Part shown: piece by piece, positions 1 through 6,494 of the stretch | Numbering within the stretch: the stretch's first letter is position 1 | How the letters are laid out: the number at the start of each line of letters is the position of its first letter | Made by a program: the position numbers and the translations under genes | The notes under the pieces: generated by a model | What the model saw: only the letters and a program-made list of their open reading frames with translations | Databases searched by the model: none | What the model was told of the DNA's origin: nothing | Origin: Dehalococcoidales bacterium | GTDB lineage: Bacteria > Chloroflexota > Dehalococcoidia > Dehalococcoidales > UBA2162 | DNA length: 9,822 bases | Assembly: GCA_016844285.1 (NCBI GenBank) | Contig: JAENIS010000095.1 | Location: 1 to 9,822, forward strand | Reading direction: 5' to 3'

Positions 1-1
1 C

Positions 2-319
2 TTACTGGGGAGAAGCCATGTGGAGGCGGTGCATCAGTTTGACCGAGCCATCTCCTATTTCAGTGGATTTTGGAAAGCGGTCATCGTAAATGAGATTAAG
101 CCGTCACTGCTGGATAGACTTGGCGAGTTCCCTTATCAGGACGTCTTGTTGTCATTAGCCGAAGCCACCAAGGAGTCACTTGCTCCTCAATATATGCTCA
201 TTCCCTATCAAACTGACCTATACCTTGGCAAGGTGATGGGGTCACTCAGTACCTACCGAGTGCACTTTACCGATGAGCGAGGAAATACTCACGGCGTTTC
301 CCATCAGCATCGACAGTAG
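2..319 (+). CDS. C-terminal part of an unrecognised protein
   Basis: The reading frame is open from the window edge to a TAG at 317-319, giving about 105 residues. A GTG at 20 could be a start, but the frame stays open upstream of it and there is no clear Shine-Dalgarno site, so this is probably the tail of a longer gene. The peptide is soluble-looking and mixed in composition, with aromatic-rich stretches (ISYFSGFWK, LIPYQTDLYLG) and a polar end (RGNTHGVSHQHRQ). I see no signal peptide, membrane segment, Cys cluster or nucleotide-binding motif. It ends 44 bases before the solute-binding protein start and has the same strand, so it could be co-transcribed with it. I do not recognise the family. 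The lack of internal stops and the normal-looking residue composition support real coding, but it could also be a fragment in this decay-prone region. Confidence 0.5.
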   Translation, partial: LLGRSHVEAVHQFDRAISYFSGFWKAVIVNEIKPSLLDRLGEFPYQDVLLSLAEATKESLAPQYMLIPYQTDLYLGKVMGSLSTYRVHFTDERGNTHGVSHQHRQ

Positions 320-351
320 ATTGGTGACCCAAGCTCCTGGTAATGAAAACT

Positions 352-358
352 AAGGAGG
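352..358 (+). promoter_or_regulatory. Shine-Dalgarno site deciding the lipoprotein start
   Basis: AAGGAGG lies 5 bases before the ATG at 364. The in-frame ATG at 343 is upstream of this site and has no comparable site of its own. Starting at 364 also puts the lipobox Cys at residue 22, a normal position. The start at 364 is therefore preferred. Confidence 0.8.
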
Positions 359-363
359 CCGAA

Positions 364-2058
364 ATGAGCGTAGTAAAGCGAGTCGCATTGTTGGTGACAC
401 TGGTGGGAATACTGGCACTCGCTGGCTGTGCCAAGTCGGCACCAGTACCCGCGCCAGCCCCAACACCAGCACCCACTCCTGCCCCAGTACCCGCGCCAGC
501 GCCAGCACCCAAGCCTACACCGACCCCAACGCCAGTCGGGCCCTACGGGGAGTTGAGGATAGCACAGAGTTCACTATACGGGGAGAAATTTGACCCGACG
601 GTGCAGACCACGGGGCCCCGCAGTATGATGTTGAACCAGTACCTCGATTTCCTCATCGTAAGGGGAACCAAGAGTGAGCCGATACCGGGGATTCTGGAAA
701 AGTGGGCGATGAGCCCCGATGCCCTGTCATGGACTTTGTCACTCCGCAAGGGGCTTAAATTCCATAATGGTGACACCATTACAGCTAAAGACGTCAAGTT
801 TACTCTTGACCGATTCGCGTCGAAAGAATCGGCGTACGCCTCAATTGGCGCAGCTACTGAGCGTGTCGAGCTAGTCGATGACTATACCGTTCGTGTTGTC
901 ACCAAAGGCCCGCAGCCCTTCTACTATTGCTTTCTGACGCAACCGGAGAGCGGCGAAGCGGCCTCGATGATACCGAAGGACTACTTTCAACGAGTTGGGA
1001 GCGAAGGTTTCCAGCGTCGCCCGGTGGCGAGCGGTCCCTTCAAGTTCGCCCGCCATATCCCCGGGGATATGATAGAATTCGAAGCTTTCGAGGAGTACCG
1101 GGGCAAAGTTCCCGAATTCAGAAAACTAGCTCTTATCCTGATGCCGGAGATGACCACCCGGGTGGCATCGCTAAAGACCGGGGCAATAGATGCCACTGAT
1201 ATCGGCATTGAAGAGGTCGCTGGTTTGGAAGCGGCCGGCTTCAGAACGGTCAAGGGGGGAAGCGTCCAGAACCCAGTGGTCAACTTCATTGGTGCCTATG
1301 AGCCGGGAGCTGGACCCGTTGGCGATGTCAAGGTGAGGGAGGCGCTTAGTCTGGCCATCAATCGTGATGAAATCGGAGCGACCTTCTTCCATGGCAAAGC
1401 CCGTCCGCCATTGTTCAACGAGGTTGGCCCACTTACCGGGGATGTCGACCTCGATTACTGGACGAGCTACTCGGCCAAGAGATACCGCTATGACCCTGTG
1501 GAGGCGAAGCGGCTGCTCAAGGAGGCAGGCTATCCGGATGGGTTCAACATCAAGTTCTACAGTATGCCAATCTCCGGCAGTCCTTTTTTGCCAGCGCTGG
1601 CTGAGATAATACAGGCCTACTGGCTGAGGGTAGGAGTCAAAGCCCAGCTAGTTCCCATTGATACCTCTACATTCTACAGCTTCCGCAACACGGTGAGGGT
1701 ACCCAATTCACCGGCCATCGGAACAGCATCCATCTACCGCTTTGGCGGCGACGGTAGTTCCGTTCCGACGAGGACTTTTTTCAATGCCTACTATAGCACA
1801 GACCTCTTCGGTCAGCTAGGCAAAGCCTTTCCCGAAGTAGATAAGCTTATCGATACTCTCGGAAGCGAGTTGGACGCGGGGAAGAGAAAGGAAATCGTGG
1901 ACAAACTTATGAAAATAACCGCTGAGACCTGGGTCCGGATAGGGGTTTCTGTTGTCCCTTCAATGGACGCGATTGGTCCTAACGTAGATCTTGACGATAT
2001 GCCTCAGGGTGTCAACACACTGGCTAGCGTGGCGCATCTATTCAGACACCGGAAGTAA
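364..2058 (+). CDS. ABC transporter substrate-binding lipoprotein, family 5 (peptide/nickel/oligopeptide type)
   Basis: Predicted extracytoplasmic solute receptor of the SBP_bac_5 (DppA/OppA/NikA-like) family, 564 residues from the ATG at 364, a normal length. Residues 1-22 are a lipoprotein signal peptide (MSVVKR, hydrophobic core, lipobox LAGC), so Cys22 should be lipidated. Residues about 26-58 are a Pro/Ala/Thr tether. The mature domain has family hallmarks: the segment around 124-147 with LRKGLKFHNGD and ITAKDVKFTLDR, REALSLAINRDEI near 323-337, and DPVEAKRLLKEAGYPDGF at 377-394. Family members bind peptides, metals, sugars or other organic solutes and hand them to a two-permease, two-ATPase importer. 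None of those subunits is nearby, so the receptor is an orphan here. Two decayed copies of its start (2140 and 7416) lie close to the acyl-CoA genes, hinting at a shared role in substrate capture. The ligand cannot be read from sequence. Confidence 0.93.
   Translation: MSVVKRVALLVTLVGILALAGCAKSAPVPAPAPTPAPTPAPVPAPAPAPKPTPTPTPVGPYGELRIAQSSLYGEKFDPTVQTTGPRSMMLNQYLDFLIVRGTKSEPIPGILEKWAMSPDALSWTLSLRKGLKFHNGDTITAKDVKFTLDRFASKESAYASIGAATERVELVDDYTVRVVTKGPQPFYYCFLTQPESGEAASMIPKDYFQRVGSEGFQRRPVASGPFKFARHIPGDMIEFEAFEEYRGKVPEFRKLALILMPEMTTRVASLKTGAIDATDIGIEEVAGLEAAGFRTVKGGSVQNPVVNFIGAYEPGAGPVGDVKVREALSLAINRDEIGATFFHGKARPPLFNEVGPLTGDVDLDYWTSYSAKRYRYDPVEAKRLLKEAGYPDGFNIKFYSMPISGSPFLPALAEIIQAYWLRVGVKAQLVPIDTSTFYSFRNTVRVPNSPAIGTASIYRFGGDGSSVPTRTFFNAYYSTDLFGQLGKAFPEVDKLIDTLGSELDAGKRKEIVDKLMKITAETWVRIGVSVVPSMDAIGPNVDLDDMPQGVNTLASVAHLFRHRK
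442..500 (+). repeat. direct repeat within the Pro/Ala/Thr tether of the lipoprotein
   Basis: A 17-base unit, CCAGTACCCGCGCCAGC, occurs at 442-458 and again at 484-500. The 42-base offset is in frame, within a longer C-rich run to about 537 that encodes alternating Pro with Ala or Thr. This is a low-complexity linker between the lipid anchor and the binding domain. It is prone to slippage, so linker length probably varies between strains. The decayed copy at 2140 has a shorter linker. Confidence 0.8.
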
Positions 2059-2139
2059 TATGGGAGACGATCGCATCAAATATCAAATATGGAAGAGCGG
2101 CATGAAATACCTGGTGGAATTGAAGGTGAGGTGACTGCA

Positions 2140-2379
2140 ATAGTGGTATCACATTGAGTTGAATTGTTGGTGATACCAGGGTTAGCTATTGCCTTATTAC
2201 TGGCTGGTTAAGCTCACGCGGCACCGATACCAATAGCAGCGCTCACATCTACCCCAACGGCACCTACCCCAACCGTGTCCTACATGGAGTTGGGGATAGC
2301 CCTGAACATCTTTCGAGAAGAAGAGTATAATCCTATAGCAGTGACCATGAGCAATAATAATCACAATAAGAGGAGTTGG
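2140..2379 (+). pseudogene. decayed 5' end of a second family-5 substrate-binding lipoprotein
   Basis: One reading frame runs in register with the start of the intact lipoprotein gene but carries TGA at 2155-2157 and TAA at 2209-2211. The expected start codon is ATA (2140-2142). The signal-peptide core reads VELLVIPGLAIALLLAG, and the TAA falls exactly where the lipobox Cys codon should be. Next come a Pro/Thr/Ala linker (APIPIAALTSTPTAPTPT) and then YMELGIALNIFREEEYNP. These match PTPTPVGPYGELRIAQ and SLYGEKFDPT of the intact protein. Similarity fades after about 2360 and the frame stops at 2380-2382, so the binding domain is gone. The copy is diverged as well as truncated, so it is an old relic of a paralog rather than a recent duplication of the neighbour. 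Confidence 0.75.
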
Positions 2380-2586
2380 TGAGGGCCTTCTTCGAGAAGA
2401 GGAAACCTGATATGAATAAGATACCTTATACCGAGATACGTTCTTTTGGGGATTAGCCGGAAGGTAATCTTAAAGCCGGCGGGGATAGGCTTCGCCTTAT
2501 CTTCGCTGGTTCAATGAGAATCTAGCCTTCTAGAATAAGCTGGAGACGTTTCTCGAAACGGCGGAAGTTGCTGTTCAGGACGAAGG
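2380..2586. other. gene-poor stretch with no assignable gene
   Basis: Every frame I followed is broken by stops. A stop-free run in one frame from about 2532 into the 5' leader of the next gene reads NKLETFLETAEVAVQDEG, then LSRLLLVKDNGKGG. It has no start and I cannot match it to a family, so it may be a gene remnant or chance. A short sequence TTCGAGAAGA at 2391-2400 nearly repeats TTTCGAGAAG at 2311-2320. I see no RNA gene or convincing terminator. Confidence 0.5.
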
Positions 2587-2633
2587 TTTAAGCCGGTTAT
2601 TACTGGTGAAAGACAACGGAAAGGGAGGAAAAT
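2587..2633 (+). promoter_or_regulatory. 5' leader of HGD-D1, shared with HGD-D2, with strong Shine-Dalgarno
   Basis: The 47 bases before the ATG begin TTTAAGCCGG, continue with GGTGAAAGACA and end in AAGGGAGGAAAA. The same order occurs before HGD-D2 on the other strand (6416-6371), with only small changes. GGGAGG at 2623-2628 is a strong ribosome binding site 5 bases before the ATG. Conservation beyond the Shine-Dalgarno site shows the leader was duplicated with the gene. It may have been kept for translation or regulation, but no hairpin or operator is obvious. Confidence 0.6.
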
Positions 2634-3899
2634 ATGTTTATCGAACAACAGATTCAGAACCTGCAAAGGAGAATCAAGAACATTGAGCAGAATCCCCGTC
2701 CGGAATACCTGAAGAGCAATAAGCTACTATACGAGATTGAGTTGGAAAACATGTTGCATGTCAAGGAAGCGTGGCAGGCGGGCAAGCCCTTTGCCTGGCT
2801 CGGCCATGTCGGCGGAGCATTGAACCGAGCCCTTGGTTTTGAACATCATGTTGGCGGGGGTAACCGGATAACAGACCCGCAGCGATATTTTGACCTTCTG
2901 GTAAGCAAGTTTGGCTTCCCCGAACACAGCTGCGACCAAGCCATGATGATGCTGGCCTTACCGTTGAGTGGTGAGGTGCCCCTACCCAGGCTGGTAGTTG
3001 GCTCACGTAACGCCTGTGACCCGGAAAGGTGGGCGGCCATGGGTTTCGCCAAATTCGCCGGTGCTCTCTTCTTTGAGGTATCCAAGCTGAGTAGCAATGA
3101 TTACGAGGGTCTCCACTATGCGGCTGAGCAGTTCGGTGAACTGATTGAGTTTGCCGAAAAGAGCATTCCTGGCATCAAGTATGATGAGGATAGACTCATC
3201 GAGACACTCGAAATAGAACAGCAGGCTTACAGCTACTATCGTGAAAGCTACGACCTGAGGAAGATGGTACCCTGCCCCCTATCATCGCAGGATTGCTTCC
3301 GCCTGGCGGTAATGCCGCAGGCAAACTACAATCCCGGTAAGGTACTGGACTACTGTAAGATGTACCGCGATGAGCTGTTCGAGCGGGCAGAAAAGGGGAT
3401 TGGTGGTGTGCCTGAAGAGAAGCTGCGCATTGCCTGGCTGTGCACGGCTCCTTTCGGAAGGAGCACCTTCGACCTCCTGACCCAAAAGGGGGTTAGCATG
3501 GTGTGGTTTCACTATGGCGTGGCGGCTCATAACTTCGGTGTGTTACATACTGACTATGGTGATAACCTGTATGGTCAGAAACTCACCCCACTGGAGGAGT
3601 TAGCCAGACTGAGACATTGGGCGACCAATAGCTGGGGAGGCACGTCGGAAGATTGGGTCGACCCCCTGGTTAAAGTATGTCGGGAGCTAAAAGTAGATGC
3701 CGTGGTCGATTTCCTGCAGGTAGGGTGCATCACCACCAAGAACCTGAAGCGGATTACCGCCCAAAGGTTGCAAGAGGAGCTTAGCATTCCTACCCTTGAC
3801 CTGGAGGGGAGGCAACGCTTCACTACCGAGGCCGGTACTATCGAGATGAATAAGAAGCTGGAAGAATTCCTCGACCTGTGTATTGATAACAAGAAATAG
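2634..3899 (+). CDS. 2-hydroxyacyl-CoA dehydratase / benzoyl-CoA reductase-type [4Fe-4S] subunit, copy 1 (HGD-D1)
   Basis: A 421-residue cytoplasmic protein of the HGD-D family (HgdB, HadB/HadC, FldB/FldC, BcrB/BcrC). Family members carry a [4Fe-4S] cluster that takes an electron from an ATP-driven activator. They then dehydrate 2-hydroxyacyl-CoA or reduce aromatic acyl-CoA. The assignment rests on the spacing of three cysteines matching the HadB/HadC cluster ligands: Cys100 (FPEHSCD), Cys128 (RNACDPERW, followed by a hydrophobic strand region) and Cys365 (VVDFLQVGC, then IPTLDLEG). The C-terminal TIEMNKKLEEFLDL matches the usual terminal helix. A charged N-terminal helix (residues 1-48) precedes the domain. 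The start is the ATG at 2634 with GGGAGG 5 bases upstream. No second subunit of the usual dissimilar pair and no activator ATPase lie nearby. The broken crotonase ECH-A follows after 212 bases. Family call is firm; reaction and substrate are unknown. Confidence 0.85.
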   Translation: MFIEQQIQNLQRRIKNIEQNPRPEYLKSNKLLYEIELENMLHVKEAWQAGKPFAWLGHVGGALNRALGFEHHVGGGNRITDPQRYFDLLVSKFGFPEHSCDQAMMMLALPLSGEVPLPRLVVGSRNACDPERWAAMGFAKFAGALFFEVSKLSSNDYEGLHYAAEQFGELIEFAEKSIPGIKYDEDRLIETLEIEQQAYSYYRESYDLRKMVPCPLSSQDCFRLAVMPQANYNPGKVLDYCKMYRDELFERAEKGIGGVPEEKLRIAWLCTAPFGRSTFDLLTQKGVSMVWFHYGVAAHNFGVLHTDYGDNLYGQKLTPLEELARLRHWATNSWGGTSEDWVDPLVKVCRELKVDAVVDFLQVGCITTKNLKRITAQRLQEELSIPTLDLEGRQRFTTEAGTIEMNKKLEEFLDLCIDNKK

Positions 3900-4111
3900 G
3901 AGGAATCTAAGGGCTGGTACTTGCTACGCTGATACGGAAATTTAGCGAATACCACTTTATGCATGGCACCGCTCACATATACTCCATGTTGGTATCAGAA
4001 CGTCAAGAGAATGGAGGCTTCTCATCGGCACAAACGGAGGTGGAACACGTGAATTAGCAGGAATTGAAATAGTAGGTTCTGACGTAGACTAAAAACAAAG
4101 GGAGAGGAATA

Positions 4112-4797
4112 ATGGCTTATAAATATATCATCTACGAACCTGGGAAAGTAGCTCGAATAAAGTTGAATAGGCCGGCATATAAGAATGCTCTTAGCTACGT
4201 GCTAATGGAAGAGCTGGATGATGCCTTCAAGCGAGCCGACAATGACGACAGTGTAGAGGTAATTGTTCTTTCCGGAGAGGGTTCCGATTTCTCAGCCGGA
4301 CACGATCTGGGTTCACCAGAATCGGTTGCCGAAGCCAAGGAGCGAGGGTGGGATAAAGACGCAATGACATCCGCTTCGGCTGGCGCAATCTTGCAAAGCC
4401 AACCATCGCGATGGTGCAGGGGTGGTGCGTTTACGGGGCATACATGACTGCCACCGCAATGGACCTTATCTTTGCCTCAGAAGACGCCAAGTTTGTGCCC
4501 TCTCCGACTCATCAATTCCAGACACTGCCCTGGGATATGCCGATACGTAAAGCCAAAGAGATCGTCTTTGAGCACCGGGTTGTACCTGCTCGAGAAGCAC
4601 GTGACCTCGGTCTGGTCAACCGTATCTATCCTCGCAAGACGCTGGAGAAGGAGACGTTAGCATACGCCAATCGCGTCGCAGAGAACCTTCGACAAGAGAT
4701 GGGAATCCGAGGGGCAACACCGCGGGAGCGTCGACTCGGTAGACCCTCTACGGCTTTAGAGAATCTCAAGATAAAGGAGGAGACAGAGCTTAAATAG
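4112..4797 (+). pseudogene. frameshifted enoyl-CoA hydratase/crotonase-family gene (ECH-A)
   Basis: Crotonase-fold gene in two frames. The first frame (4112-4447) opens with a good site (GGGAGAGG, 4 bases before the ATG) and gives KVARIKLNRPAYKNAL and the oxyanion-hole strand FSAGHDLGSPE. The rest (WRNLAKPTIAMVQGWC, MDLIFASEDAKF, REARDLGLVNRIYP, ending at TAG 4795-4797) is in the -1 frame. Frame 2 must give way to frame 1 between about 4357 and 4385, because frame 1 has a TAA at 4354-4356. The total of 686 bases is one short of a multiple of three, so a single-base loss explains it. Family members act on acyl-CoA thioesters. The two Glu of classical hydratases are replaced here too (Met where Glu144 of the rat enzyme would be). 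The C-terminus after RVAEN is unusual and short, so the gene may be damaged there as well. A sequencing error is possible. Confidence 0.85.
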
Positions 4798-5107
4798 CTA
4801 GCGTCTATTGAGCATACGAAACCAGGCCAAAATCCATCTATCCAATTATTTCGGACAGCAATGAAGGAGGAATCATCATCCACCGTCCCCTGCGGCTATT
4901 CTAATGATGGTTCTAACATAAGACTTGGTATAACTATAGGGGGCAGGTCAATTGCTCAAACATCAACAGTGGATGCGCTCGGACGAAGCACGTAGTCTGT
5001 ACGCCCACCGTTAGGAATTGAGTGCACCTACCTTCGGAATCCTCAAAGGCCAGATGAATGTCTGGTTGAACAACACAAGAAGCGTATTTCTAGCCATGCG
5101 TACACTC
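4798..5107. other. intergenic stretch between convergent ECH-A and HGD-D2
   Basis: No intact gene is seen. AAGGAGGAATC at about 4863-4873 looks like a Shine-Dalgarno site but leads to no good frame. A stop-bounded + strand run at 4946-5014 reads GQLLKHQQWMRSDEARS and then LYAHR before TAG. It could be the tail of a lost gene. On the - strand a 28-codon ORF (5097-5011) starts just after the HGD-D2 stop, with AGGAG ahead of it, and is unsupported otherwise. A weak hairpin, CCAGA/TCTGG with a 6-base loop, lies near 5051-5066 but has no U-tract. This convergent junction should hold terminators, but I cannot point to a convincing one. Confidence 0.5.
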
Positions 5108-6370
5108 CTATTTCTTATTGGCGATACACAGGTCGAGGAACTCTTCCAGCTTCTTGTTCATCTCGATGGTGCCTGCCTCGGTAGCGAAGAATTCCCTCCC
5201 CTCCAGGTCGAGTGTGGGGATACCAACCTCATCTTGCAACCGCTGGGAGGTAATCTTCCTCAGGTTCTTGGTAACGATACAGCCTACCTGCAGGAAATCG
5301 ACCACGGCATCTACTTTTAGCTCCCGGCATACTTTAATCAGGGGGTCGATCCACGTTTCCGACGTGCCACCCCAGACGTTATTATCGAAGTGGTGTCTCC
5401 TGGCTAATTCCTCCAGTGGGGTGAGCTTCTTGCCATACAGGTTATCACCGTAGTCACTGCGTATCACCCCGAAGGAGGGAGCACCATTGCCAGGGTGGAA
5501 CCAAACCATGCTAACTCCCTTCTTGGTCATGAGGTCGAAGGTGCTTCGTCCGTAGGGGCCGGTCGCCAGCCAGGCAATGCGCAGCTTCTCTTCAGGCACA
5601 CCACCAATCCCTTTCGCCGCCCGCTCGAACAGCTCATCGCGGTACATCTTAACGTAGTCCAGAACCTTACCGGGATTGTGGCTTCCCCCGGGACTGGTAA
5701 CCATGCGGAAACAATCCTGTGGTGATAGGGGGCAGGGTACCCTCTTCCTCAGTTCGTAGGTTTCATAATAGTAGTTCGCCGCCTGCTGGTGCATTTCGAG
5801 GCGCTCGATGAGTTGGTCTTCATCATACTTGATGCCGGGTATGCTCTTTTCGGCAAACTCGATTATTTCCTCGAACTGCTCGGCAGCATAGTGCAGATTC
5901 TGGTAATCATTGGTCACCAGTCTCGGCATATCAAAGAAGAGGACACCGGTAAATTTGGCGGCGGCCATGGGCGACCACCTTTCCGGGTCGCAGGGATTAC
6001 GTGCGGCGACTATCAGCCTGGGTATAGGCACCTCGCCGCTGAGAAACAGGCCAAGAGCAGTCATGGTACGGTCACAGGTATGCTCCGGGAAGCCCAGCTT
6101 GCTGACCGCCAAATCATAGTATCGTTTCGGGTCTCTCACCCGGTCGCCCCAGCCAATGTAGTTATGAGGTTCAAAGCCAAGGGCCCGGCCTAACTCCTCG
6201 CGCATTTGGGCGAAGGGCTTGCCTGCCTTCCAGGCTTCGTTGACATGTAACATGTCTTCCAACTGTATCTCGTACATCAGCTTGTTGCTTTTCAGGTAGT
6301 CAGGACGCGGATTCTGCTCAATACTCTTGATTCTTCTTTGCAGGTTCTGAATCTGCTCATCGATAAACAC
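5108..6370 (-). CDS. 2-hydroxyacyl-CoA dehydratase / benzoyl-CoA reductase-type [4Fe-4S] subunit, copy 2 (HGD-D2)
   Basis: A 420-residue paralog of HGD-D1 on the opposite strand, about 73% identical by hand alignment. The three predicted cluster ligands are kept: Cys99 (FPEHTCD), Cys127 (RNPCDPERW) and Cys364 (FLQVGC). The main differences are a 3-residue gap with divergent sequence at 55-80, and the loop HPGNGAPSFG where copy 1 has HYGVAAHNFG. These loops may line the active site and change the substrate. The start is GTG at 6370, aligned exactly with the copy 1 ATG and preceded by the same GGGAGG leader. It lies 124 bases downstream of ECH-B on the same strand, so the two probably form an operon in which a crotonase-fold enzyme works on the substrate or product of the dehydratase/reductase. 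Being so similar, the copies do not look like the dissimilar alpha and beta subunits of known enzymes. No activator is present. Substrate unknown. Confidence 0.85.
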   Translation of the reverse strand: MFIDEQIQNLQRRIKSIEQNPRPDYLKSNKLMYEIQLEDMLHVNEAWKAGKPFAQMREELGRALGFEPHNYIGWGDRVRDPKRYYDLAVSKLGFPEHTCDRTMTALGLFLSGEVPIPRLIVAARNPCDPERWSPMAAAKFTGVLFFDMPRLVTNDYQNLHYAAEQFEEIIEFAEKSIPGIKYDEDQLIERLEMHQQAANYYYETYELRKRVPCPLSPQDCFRMVTSPGGSHNPGKVLDYVKMYRDELFERAAKGIGGVPEEKLRIAWLATGPYGRSTFDLMTKKGVSMVWFHPGNGAPSFGVIRSDYGDNLYGKKLTPLEELARRHHFDNNVWGGTSETWIDPLIKVCRELKVDAVVDFLQVGCIVTKNLRKITSQRLQDEVGIPTLDLEGREFFATEAGTIEMNKKLEEFLDLCIANKK

Positions 6371-6416
6371 CTTTTCCTCCCTTTCTGATGTCTTTCACCG
6401 ATAATGCCGGCTTAAA
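6371..6416 (-). promoter_or_regulatory. 5' leader of HGD-D2, shared with HGD-D1
   Basis: Read on the - strand, the leader starts TTTAAGCCGG, passes CGGTGAAAGACA and ends AAAGGGAGGAAAAG before the GTG. It matches the HGD-D1 leader in order and spacing (46 versus 47 bases). GGGAGG supports GTG at 6370 as the real start. Upstream of TTTAAGCCGG the two flanks diverge. Confidence 0.6.
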
Positions 6417-6494
6417 TCTGCTTAAAGTGCATCGGCTAACTTCGGGAATAATAGACAGGCATATCATTCTGTCTGAAAATGAGTGGTAAGCTCT

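Noticed and set aside
267..512. Gly/Ala-rich ORF on the - strand
   Set aside because: It is the complement of the Pro/Ala tether of the lipoprotein; the repeat composition keeps the frame open. It has no start site evidence.
2060..2134. 24-codon ORF after the lipoprotein gene
   Set aside because: Very short, with no Shine-Dalgarno site and no family features.
3929..3998. CTGATAC / GTATCAG inverted heptamers between HGD-D1 and ECH-A
   Set aside because: Seven bases with a long spacer is within chance, and there are no adjoining IS features.
4340..4400. Programmed -1 frameshift in ECH-A
   Set aside because: No slippery heptamer and no clear downstream stem occur where the frames must switch. 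Crotonases are not known to use recoding, so a simple lesion is likelier.
5051..5066. Hairpin CCAGA/TCTGG as a terminator
   Set aside because: Only five pairs and no U-tract on either strand.
5011..5097. 28-codon - strand ORF just after HGD-D2, with AGGAG ahead
   Set aside because: The AGGAG overlaps the HGD-D2 stop and is shared with HGD-D1, where no ORF follows. No recognisable protein.
5118..6193. Several + strand ORFs across HGD-D2
   Set aside because: They are antisense shadows of the HGD-D2 coding sequence, which has a clear family match and start site.
2634..6370. The two dehydratase copies as the alpha and beta subunits of one enzyme
   Set aside because: Known alpha and beta subunits are far less alike and are encoded side by side on one strand. 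About 73% identity and opposite orientation fit paralogs better, though a heterodimer cannot be excluded.
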